From positions 124,001-188,000 of IMG/VR virus record IMGVR_UViG_3300047510_001118: 64,000 nucleotides of DNA. One strand, given 5' to 3'. A program made the position numbers and the translations under genes. Under the pieces are notes generated by a model. The model had not been told where the DNA came from, made no database searches, and was given only the letters and a program-made list of their open reading frames with translations. The first letter of the stretch is position 1. Every line of letters begins with the position of its first letter. Of the stretch, positions 41,949 through 48,452 are shown piece by piece. The stretch is from a virus.

Positions 41949-42519
41949 TTTTTCTCGCCGTAAAATTCATTGTTAGGACTATTCTTTTTGTAAACATTTT
42001 AGGACACGAACTTGCGTGATAATGCCAGCCGTTAAACATTAAGATTTTTCCTTGATCGGGTGTACTACGATGCATTACTCTATACTTTTCAGACGGATCG
42101 ATTTCATGGAATATATAGGTATCTCCGTCGGTGCTGTTAACATAGTAACAAACAGTAAAGTGTTCTTGATCATAATCTCGATGAGGAAGATTATGTTTAT
42201 ATGGCATGCTTGGTAGAGCATATTTGGTATTTAATAAAAATCCCAACCGCATTCTTAGCAACGTACCTAACTCATATCCTGTTTTATTCAGCGTTTCATT
42301 TAATAATGGCATGAAAAAATCTAAGTACGGATTAGTTTCATTGTTGGGATGGAACACTAAATGTGTAAATCCTGGTGTAGAATTTTGTATATCGTTGGCT
42401 TTTTCAAACGTAGTATCTTCAACAAAGTGCCAAGGAAATTTAATATCTGTTACTAGGTCATAAATTTTATTTTGATATTCTTTATCTATAACATTTGATA
42501 TTTCTATAGGTTTAAACAT
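41941..42519 (-). CDS. 2OG/Fe(II) oxygenase, HxD type
   Basis: A 192-residue oxygenase. Iron site: His113 and Asp115 in NLPHRDYDQEHFTVCYYV, distal His168 in KILMFNGWHYHASS, and Arg179 in KRIVLTMN. The STDGDTYIFHEID strand and the N-terminal block (IDKEYQNKIYDLVTDIKFPW) match the protein at 39412-40020, its paralogue. All catalytic positions are present. Its start overlaps the upstream JmjC-like gene by 8 bases. Confidence 0.86.
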   Translation of the reverse strand: MFKPIEISNVIDKEYQNKIYDLVTDIKFPWHFVEDTTFEKANDIQNSTPGFTHLVFHPNNETNPYLDFFMPLLNETLNKTGYELGTLLRMRLGFLLNTKYALPSMPYKHNLPHRDYDQEHFTVCYYVNSTDGDTYIFHEIDPSEKYRVMHRSTPDQGKILMFNGWHYHASSCPKMFTKRIVLTMNFTARKNG

Positions 42520-43234
42520 TGTGATTGATCCTATAATAATTTCTATCTACGCTGTTCGTAGGCGACTCTGTGGTAAATCTATTCCAACACGGAATACTCA
42601 TACTTAATCTTTTACTATCTGGATACGCAACGTGAAAACATCTAGCAGGAATATACAGCGCATCGCCTGGTTCTAGTTCTACGTCTAATGCTACTTCTAA
42701 ATCTTCTTCAGAGACTCTGTTATTCATAGTTCCAGTTTTATAAAGATAAGATATTCTATTTTTAAATACCTTCCATCTAGTTTTTCCTTCTACTTGGAAA
42801 ATAAAATTTGCTGGATAATCATCGTGTATTGGAAAACTTTTTGATCCAGTTAATCCGCAGTAAACATGAATAGCGGCATTAACAAAAAATAATTTTTCAA
42901 AAATAGTTAGCAAGTGATTTGTTTTTTCGTTGTAAAAACCATAATTAGTAATTACTAAACAGTTACCTTGATTTACCTTGTCAAAAATAAATTCTTTATC
43001 TTGTACTTTCCTGTTCCATATCCATGCTTTAGTATGCTCTGGTATTTCAATTTTTTGATTTGTTATATGATCTATTAATTCAAATTGAAATAATTCAGGG
43101 CGATTCATACAAGACTCTACATCTTGCCATGTAAGCAATTCATGAGGAGTTTCTAATAAACCTTTAAAAAAATGAGGCTTATCGTTGACTAAGAGATTAG
43201 TTTCATTTAATATACGTTGTCCGATAGCGTTCAT
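42512..43234 (-). CDS. JmjC/cupin-8-like Fe(II)/2OG hydroxylase
   Basis: A 240-residue protein with the pattern of JmjC-type or cupin-like hydroxylases, not the prolyl-hydroxylase type. It has AIHVYCGLTGSKSFPIHDDY with His137 and Asp139, FIFQVEGKTRWKVF (144-157) as the strand that carries the 2OG-binding residue, then LEPGDALYIPARCFHVAYP with distal His201. The N-terminal 120 residues are a helical and beta region that may bind the target. JmjC enzymes hydroxylate or demethylate proteins or RNA, so a macromolecular substrate is plausible. It overlaps the gene before by 32 bases. Confidence 0.85.
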   Translation of the reverse strand: MNAIGQRILNETNLLVNDKPHFFKGLLETPHELLTWQDVESCMNRPELFQFELIDHITNQKIEIPEHTKAWIWNRKVQDKEFIFDKVNQGNCLVITNYGFYNEKTNHLLTIFEKLFFVNAAIHVYCGLTGSKSFPIHDDYPANFIFQVEGKTRWKVFKNRISYLYKTGTMNNRVSEEDLEVALDVELEPGDALYIPARCFHVAYPDSKRLSMSIPCWNRFTTESPTNSVDRNYYRINHNV

Positions 43235-43829
43235 CGTCTGTCCTAATTAATTTAACATTAAATGCTAGAGAAATTCGATCCTCGTTAGTTGGATTGTATC
43301 CTACACCATGCGGCAAATGTCCTGGGAACATTAATAACTTACCTGATAAAGGTTCAAAACTTATTGCGCTGGCACTGGCCGGTGTATAATGATCTAAAAC
43401 TGCCTGTGAAGATATAATATAATCTAAAGCATGATTTTTATAAAATGTTATATTTCCTTGCCCGGCAGTTGCTTTGACATAAAATGTTCCTGATAAAAAA
43501 CTATTATCGTGTATATGGATCGAATTTCCGTTATTTTGATTATTGATATTAAACCAAAAATTTTCTAAATCAATAATAACTAAATCTTCTTTGTAGCCGT
43601 AATCTCTTACACATTGCTCTGCTTGTTCTAATATTTTACGTTCTAAAACTTCTAATTCTTTATATGTACCCGGACGAAAATCTTTACTTTGCCATCCGCC
43701 TTCGTTGCTTAGTTTTCTTCCCTGTGGATCTTTTTCTCTTAGAGAATAGCACAGGGATATCAAATCTGTAGGATCGATATCAGTTTGTTCCCACCAAATA
43801 GGAGTTGGAAAATAATATCCTATATTCAT
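43203..43829 (-). CDS. 2OG/Fe(II) oxygenase-type protein, HxH variant
   Basis: A 208-residue protein with the family's usual start (MNIGYYFPTPIWWEQ). The fingerprint is NFWFNI (90-95), SIHIHDNSFLSGTFYV with His105 and His107, SGKLLMFPGHLPHGVGYNP with His174, and Arg185 in EDRISLAFNVKL. It is among the best-conserved members of the HxH group here, with 44620-45204 and 31673-32263. Asp108 follows the second His. It overlaps its neighbours by 4 and 32 bases. Confidence 0.82.
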   Translation of the reverse strand: MNIGYYFPTPIWWEQTDIDPTDLISLCYSLREKDPQGRKLSNEGGWQSKDFRPGTYKELEVLERKILEQAEQCVRDYGYKEDLVIIDLENFWFNINNQNNGNSIHIHDNSFLSGTFYVKATAGQGNITFYKNHALDYIISSQAVLDHYTPASASAISFEPLSGKLLMFPGHLPHGVGYNPTNEDRISLAFNVKLIRTDDERYRTTYIK

Positions 43830-44623
43830 TTTAATATATCTCTCATAGTTGTAGGAGGTAATTCGTGACTAAAAGCAAATGTATGACTCCATCTAAAGTC
43901 TACTGAATCGCAGATGTAGGCCAAATGACATACATTGGCTGGATAAATTGTAAGAGTTTTATATTTGGACGGTGCTGTTCCTATTAGCTCAAATCCCCAT
44001 TCAGACAATTCGCCGTCGGAGATATTAAACCAACTATCGGCTCTTTTAGGAAACTCGCTAAGTTCTCTCCACTTTTTGTGATTTGGATGTGTTTTGTCAA
44101 CTTGAAAATCATATAATTCTCTAAACATCTTTCCGTGATATTGATAAATCTTTGTTCCGCTGTCGTTAAGGTTATGATCAGTAAACCACATATTTGCTAC
44201 CATTCCATAAACATAGTCAATGTGAGGTATTCTCCAACAGGTTATTGGTCGAGAATTTTTCTTGAAATAAACATTTCCCCACTCGTGTATCTGTGGATCA
44301 AATATGTCAGTTCTGATATTTTTTAAATAAAATTCTTTTATTAAGACACAGAGATCTAAACTTACCCACTCGGGTACATGTATTGTATCGAAAGGATTTG
44401 GATCAAAGTTACTAGGATGATTATTATCTTTTTGTATTGGAAATGATGCTATAAGATTTTTGAAAATTTCAAATCCATCATCTACAAACGGATCTTCTGC
44501 TATCCAGTAACCAACATCTTTGGTTAGTTTGACATATTCTGTCTGCCAGGAGTCCAGAGGTTTTAATTTTAAAACCTTGTTAAAATTATTAGCATCAGGA
44601 TAGCATACTTTAAAATCTATCAT
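43826..44623 (-). CDS. 2OG/Fe(II) oxygenase-like protein with large insertion, HxD type
   Basis: A 265-residue protein, the longest oxygenase-like member of the arm. Candidate iron site: His134 and Asp136 in CWRIPHIDYVYGMVANMWF and distal His233 in YPANVCHLAYI, with Arg244 (DFRWSHTF) possible for 2-oxoglutarate. An insertion of about 60 residues (165-220) separates the two halves; NSRPITCWRIPHID and the loop may form a substrate lid. Start and stop both overlap neighbours as ATGA. The fold assignment is less certain than for shorter members. Confidence 0.75.
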   Translation of the reverse strand: MIDFKVCYPDANNFNKVLKLKPLDSWQTEYVKLTKDVGYWIAEDPFVDDGFEIFKNLIASFPIQKDNNHPSNFDPNPFDTIHVPEWVSLDLCVLIKEFYLKNIRTDIFDPQIHEWGNVYFKKNSRPITCWRIPHIDYVYGMVANMWFTDHNLNDSGTKIYQYHGKMFRELYDFQVDKTHPNHKKWRELSEFPKRADSWFNISDGELSEWGFELIGTAPSKYKTLTIYPANVCHLAYICDSVDFRWSHTFAFSHELPPTTMRDILK

Positions 44624-45204
44624 TTTATATTAAATGTGAGAACGATTCTTTCTTGATCGGTTTTATTTGGCTGGACTCTGTGACGCAAAAATCCAGGAAA
44701 TATTAATACGTCATTGGTTTCAGCAGGAACTGCTCTGTAAAGCGATTCTTCTGGTATTATAGGATACATTGTTTTATGATATTCAAGAGGATCTTTAAAT
44801 TCAATATATCCGGCACCCGGCGGAAGTTTTATATAGGCAGCGACAGCAAATGTAACATTGTTGTGATTGTGCTCTAAAGTTTCTCCAGAGTTTCCGTGTC
44901 TATTAAACCACGACTCTGTTACTTCACTCCACCCGTTAGTGAATCCGTATTCTCGACGAATATGTGCGATGCGTTCGCCTAGCCAATTTTGAAAATGTGC
45001 TAGTTCGTCCCAGGTGTGTGGTTGTATTTCCTTGTCAAGCGATACTGTAGATATCGCCTGTCCTTTTTCTAATCGAGAATTTTCTTCAACTTGAGAAAAC
45101 AAATTCTCAATTTTAGGGCCTAAAATGTCATAATTAAATTCGTACCTAAATTTCCAAATGTCTGGAGGAAATACGAACAAACCGCCATTATTAAGATGTA
45201 ACAC
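44620..45204 (-). CDS. 2OG/Fe(II) oxygenase-type protein, HxH variant
   Basis: A 194-residue protein if started at GTG 45204, which has GAGGA eight bases upstream; the frame is open to TTG 45228, but the family usually begins close to this FVFPPDIW block. Fingerprint: ESWFNRHGNSG (97-107), EHNHNNVTFAVAAYIKL with His112 and His114, NDVLIFPGFLRHRVQP with His175, and Arg187 in QERIVLTFN. It is coupled to the 82-aa gene, overlapping its end by 14 bases, and to the next gene by ATGA. Confidence 0.8.
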   Translation of the reverse strand: MLHLNNGGLFVFPPDIWKFRYEFNYDILGPKIENLFSQVEENSRLEKGQAISTVSLDKEIQPHTWDELAHFQNWLGERIAHIRREYGFTNGWSEVTESWFNRHGNSGETLEHNHNNVTFAVAAYIKLPPGAGYIEFKDPLEYHKTMYPIIPEESLYRAVPAETNDVLIFPGFLRHRVQPNKTDQERIVLTFNIK

Positions 45205-45439
45205 CCTGTGTTTCCTCGAACGTCTCAAGTGCTAGAGTAAGACCCATGAGAACACCTTCCATCTTTAAAACATCGACAGATAAATCTTGTCGACGAGTAA
45301 AATCAATAGAAGTAATTCCATATGGATTTAATTTAATGTTAGCAAAATCTTCTTCCATTTTTGATAATTCTTGTTGTGCTTTTTCTTTTTCAGAAGTTAG
45401 ATTAGCCATCGTCTGTTGAATTTTTTCTTTGAAACTCAT
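45191..45439 (-). CDS. 82-aa coiled-coil protein in the minus arm
   Basis: A small protein with a coiled-coil N-terminal part (residues about 1-32, LTSEKEKAQQELSKMEEDF) and a mixed C-terminal part (TSIDFTRRQDLSVDVLKMEG). There is no Trp or Cys and no enzymatic motif. It lies between the DUF6065-like gene and the first oxygenase of the arm, with no gap larger than 4 bases. An adaptor or chaperone for one of the enzymes is possible. Function unknown. Confidence 0.75.
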   Translation of the reverse strand: MSFKEKIQQTMANLTSEKEKAQQELSKMEEDFANIKLNPYGITSIDFTRRQDLSVDVLKMEGVLMGLTLALETFEETQGVTS

Positions 45440-45443
45440 AATA

Positions 45444-46232
45444 TCATCCTTTTTTATATCTAGTTAGTACTGCTATAGAACGTTTTAATCTTGAGGCTAA
45501 ACTATCATGATTTAAAATCACACAGTTTGCGGCATAATTAAAGGCTCTTTCCTTTTCTTTATCACGGTCATTGGCGTTTTCTATTTTAACATCATAACTG
45601 GATAAGGACAAGGATTTTCTTGAAACAGGTATTAATTGGCATAGAGGAGTTCCAGCTCGAACTAGAGTTTTGTCATTTAATACATTCCAAAAAAGTTGGA
45701 CATTTAATACGTGTCCGTATTTCATATCAAGGAACCCCGTGGCTGCTGTGAATCTGCTTTCGTTGTTATAGGTTACAGGCAGTTGAAGTAGCATAACATC
45801 ATCACTGGCTTCAACTCGCCACGGGGTTTCTAACTTTATTACAGTTTTTAAAGTTGTATTGGGATCATCTATCAGCGGTTCTACTTGACTACGTGTATGA
45901 CCAGAAACATAGGCATCACGTCCTTCGCTGACTTTATTGAATCGATAAGGTTCTCTCCATTCCATGCTTACACCGTCACCGTTAGTTTGAATGATGAAAT
46001 CGGCAGGTGCTGGCACTACCCAGCCTGTTGAAATAATTTTTCTAATTCCTGGACAATTTTTAGAACTCAAAGTTTCAGGAAGGTCACCGACCTGTTCCTG
46101 TTCCATAAACGGTCTAACTAACCTTGATGATGGAATAATTGGAAAAAGATCTACTACACCAGGCTCTAGACTATAAAATCTGATATAGGGCTCTTCTTTT
46201 TTACCAAATAATCTTTTACAGAGCGTAGTCAT
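45444..46232 (-). CDS. Unknown halogenase-linked protein, copy 2 (DUF6065-like)
   Basis: A 262-residue paralogue of the protein at 30846-31676. Conserved blocks: IRFYSLEPG (17-25), NCPGIRKIISTGWVVPAPAD (about 59-78), ETPWRVEASDDVMLLQLPV, NESRFTAATGFLD, and VQLFWNVLNDKTLVRAGTPL with IPVSR. It is beta-rich, has no signal peptide and shows no recognised active site. It overlaps the end of halogenase 4 by 17 bases, so the two should be produced together. Linkage of this family to a halogenase in both arms is the best clue to its role. Confidence 0.82.
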   Translation of the reverse strand: MTTLCKRLFGKKEEPYIRFYSLEPGVVDLFPIIPSSRLVRPFMEQEQVGDLPETLSSKNCPGIRKIISTGWVVPAPADFIIQTNGDGVSMEWREPYRFNKVSEGRDAYVSGHTRSQVEPLIDDPNTTLKTVIKLETPWRVEASDDVMLLQLPVTYNNESRFTAATGFLDMKYGHVLNVQLFWNVLNDKTLVRAGTPLCQLIPVSRKSLSLSSYDVKIENANDRDKEKERAFNYAANCVILNHDSLASRLKRSIAVLTRYKKG

Positions 46233-47832
46233 CTTTTCCGCCGTAGATATTATCTTTCAAATATTGATAATGCGTCGGTAGTGTTTTAATATACTCAACA
46301 ACAAAATCTCTATATTCTTCGTATCTACGTTTTGTAAATCCTATTTCTTCTTCTTTAAGTTCGCGTTCGATTCTATCACCGCCGAAGAAAATTAATTCTT
46401 TGGTCGATATTGATTTAACTCCCATGCCGGCTGCAATGAAAATATTTCCAGTATAGTCTTGAAAGTATCTTTGGTTACCGGCTATGTTGCCGACCAAATT
46501 CGGGTACTGTGCTTGATACAACATATAATCACCGTGCATATCAGGACAATATTCGTGTAGTTCAGTACACCAGCGCCAGTAAGGAGTGTCAGTCCTCATC
46601 GACAGAGCATAGTGTTGAGAAACAAAATCTCTAAACTTAGTAACTTCAAAATCTACAGCAAAATTATAGCCTTCAATTTCTGATCTAGTAACAAAGCCCT
46701 GTCTACGGTTAAGAGCATCGACTAGTTTAATAATGTTTTCGTGAGTAGTTAACAGTCCAGTAGACTCTAATGGTTCAACAAATCCATAACTTAGGCCGAC
46801 ACCAACTACATTGGCTAACCATGCTCTTCGACGCTTACCATGTCTAATTTTTACAGGAAACATTTCTGCTTCTTCTGCGATTTTAGGACTGTGTTTTACA
46901 GCCAAATGTGCTCTAAATTCTTTTTGAGCATCCTCGGGTGTTACAAATCTAGTAGAAAATACGTAGCCAGTGCCAATCCTGTTCCAGAGAGGAATATTCC
47001 ATACCCAGCCATTGTCCAAGGCGTGGCAGTCAGTGACATTGTGCATTTCGCGCTCTCTGTCGATGTATGGTAATCTACAGGCCCAAGCCATATCATTGGC
47101 TAGATATTTGTCAAATGGTTTAAATTCAGAACCCATCCAACCTTCTAATAAAATTGATTTGAACCCAGTACAATCGATCCATAGATCCGATTTTAAAATT
47201 CTACCATCATCTAACATGATATCTGTGATATCGCCTCTTGTATTTTTTTTATGCGAATGTACATCGCCTACTATATGTTCAACTCCGTGGGGTAGTGCTA
47301 TTTTTTCTTTGAGATATTTTCCAAAAAGTTGAGCATCAAGATGATATGCTGTATCCCATTTAAATTTATAATTTCTTAGTATACCTTTTTCGTCTTTGGT
47401 TTCTTTATTGTGTTTTGCTAACAGCGTATTTCCTGTAACAAAGAATTCTGCAAAACTTTCTGGCGGATATTCGTCAGGATATAATGTTGATAATTCGCTC
47501 CATGATTGTAGGCCGCCCGGCTTATCAGTATAATCTAACCCAGCACTAAATGGGTATTCAAAAGATTCCCCCTTGCCTTCTCTAAAATTAGTAAAACGAA
47601 TAGAATTTTTATATGTGGCATTACAAGCGGCCATCCAGTCTTCGTCTTTAAGATCTAATAACTGAAGAAATTTATTAATGTGACCTAAGGTGCTTTCACC
47701 AACTCCGACAGTGCCAACTTTGGAAGATTCGACAAGTGTAATCTTTAAATGTGGACACAGTTTAGATAATGCTGCCGCAGTCATCCAACCAGAACTTCCA
47801 CCACCTACTATTGTGACTGTGTTAATCTGCAT
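46216..47832 (-). CDS. FAD-dependent tryptophan-halogenase-type protein 4 (canonical motifs)
   Basis: A 538-residue flavin-dependent halogenase-family protein, the closest of the four to PrnA/RebH-type enzymes in length. Visible: TIVGGGSSGWMTAAAL (7-22), GVGESTLGH (43-51), candidate catalytic Lys75 in NATYKNSIRFTNF, intact WxWxIP (WVWNIP, 276-281), IGTGYVFS, and FVEPLESTG with Glu353. It should be able to form a halogenating flavin peroxide with an external FADH2 source. It is the first gene of the 14-gene minus arm and has a ribosome site (AAGGAAAG) behind a perfect late promoter. Substrate unknown; free tryptophan, another aromatic or a peptide side chain are possible. Confidence 0.93.
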   Translation of the reverse strand: MQINTVTIVGGGSSGWMTAAALSKLCPHLKITLVESSKVGTVGVGESTLGHINKFLQLLDLKDEDWMAACNATYKNSIRFTNFREGKGESFEYPFSAGLDYTDKPGGLQSWSELSTLYPDEYPPESFAEFFVTGNTLLAKHNKETKDEKGILRNYKFKWDTAYHLDAQLFGKYLKEKIALPHGVEHIVGDVHSHKKNTRGDITDIMLDDGRILKSDLWIDCTGFKSILLEGWMGSEFKPFDKYLANDMAWACRLPYIDREREMHNVTDCHALDNGWVWNIPLWNRIGTGYVFSTRFVTPEDAQKEFRAHLAVKHSPKIAEEAEMFPVKIRHGKRRRAWLANVVGVGLSYGFVEPLESTGLLTTHENIIKLVDALNRRQGFVTRSEIEGYNFAVDFEVTKFRDFVSQHYALSMRTDTPYWRWCTELHEYCPDMHGDYMLYQAQYPNLVGNIAGNQRYFQDYTGNIFIAAGMGVKSISTKELIFFGGDRIERELKEEEIGFTKRRYEEYRDFVVEYIKTLPTHYQYLKDNIYGGKDDYAL

Positions 47833-47858
47833 ATTCTTTCCTTTATAACAACGCTGAT

Positions 47859-47866
47859 TATTTATA
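47859..47866 (-). promoter_or_regulatory. Perfect late promoter TATAAATA of the minus tailoring arm
   Basis: TATAAATA (47866-47859, minus strand) is 26 bases before the halogenase 4 ATG, behind the terminator at 47890-47919. All 14 genes down to 38241 are tightly packed behind it with no terminator visible. Confidence 0.8.
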
Positions 47867-47889
47867 GTAGTATTTTTTGTTGATCAACA

Positions 47890-47919
47890 AAAAAGGCACT
47901 GTTTTAGCAGTGCCTTTTT
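47890..47919 (-). terminator. Rho-independent terminator between the fibre block and the tailoring island
   Basis: AAAAAGGCACTG (47890-47901) and CAGTGCCTTTTT (47908-47919) form a 12-bp stem with a 6-base loop. It ends the transcript of the 163-aa gene. Confidence 0.92.
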
Positions 47920-47937
47920 GTTCTAGATTAAAGAAAT

Positions 47938-48429
47938 TTATTCTTTATTGCCCCACCAACCGTCAAATCGCTTCCATGCTGGTAGTTCTGAACTGCTTGG
48001 ATGATTTGGTTTTTCTGAGGAAGGTTCCTCTGTGGCAGCTCGAGCCATAATGTCTTCTAAACGTTCTGGTTCTTGTGCTACAGGTTTTGGTATTAAGGAC
48101 TTAACATTAGTAACATGTTGTGCCCAAGGGCCGTTTGAGCTTAATGTTCCCGTTTCCATAAGTTCGTGATAAATCATGTCTAATTGCTGGCCAATTTGAC
48201 CATAGGCCACAGACCTTGCCACAGAATTATCTGTGAACGGACCATCCCGCTCTACCCATACCATTCTTTCCTGATTTGGACTCCATTCTAAAGTCCAGTC
48301 TAGCGTAATTTCATCAGGAGCATCGACCCACTGAATCGTAGCATCAGGTCCATTATAAATTTCATAATCTTCGCCGGGTTCGACTATCTGTGAAACCCAA
48401 CCTTGATAACTGATAAGTGCTTTTTTCAT
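47938..48429 (-). CDS. Probable tail-fibre assembly/chaperone-like protein (163 aa)
   Basis: The N-terminal 75 residues are beta-like and Trp-rich. The middle (AYGQIGQQLDMIYHELMETG, about 74-93, followed by a VKSLIPKP stretch) resembles the conserved part of short proteins found next to marine phage tail fibres and in fibre-assembly chaperones. The C-terminal 40 residues are Pro/Ser/Glu-rich and end FDGWWGNKE. It lies directly downstream of three adhesin-like genes. Its own TATAAATA promoter is five bases from the ATG, which predicts a leaderless message. Confidence 0.65.
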   Translation of the reverse strand: MKKALISYQGWVSQIVEPGEDYEIYNGPDATIQWVDAPDEITLDWTLEWSPNQERMVWVERDGPFTDNSVARSVAYGQIGQQLDMIYHELMETGTLSSNGPWAQHVTNVKSLIPKPVAQEPERLEDIMARAATEEPSSEKPNHPSSSELPAWKRFDGWWGNKE

Positions 48430-48434
48430 AGTGT

Positions 48435-48442
48435 TATTTATA
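48435..48442 (-). promoter_or_regulatory. Perfect late promoter TATAAATA, five bases from an ATG
   Basis: TATAAATA (48442-48435, minus strand), then ACACT and ATG 48429. AGGAG lies upstream of the promoter, too far from the ATG to help a transcript starting here. Confidence 0.78.
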
Positions 48443-48452
48443 CTCCTAACCT

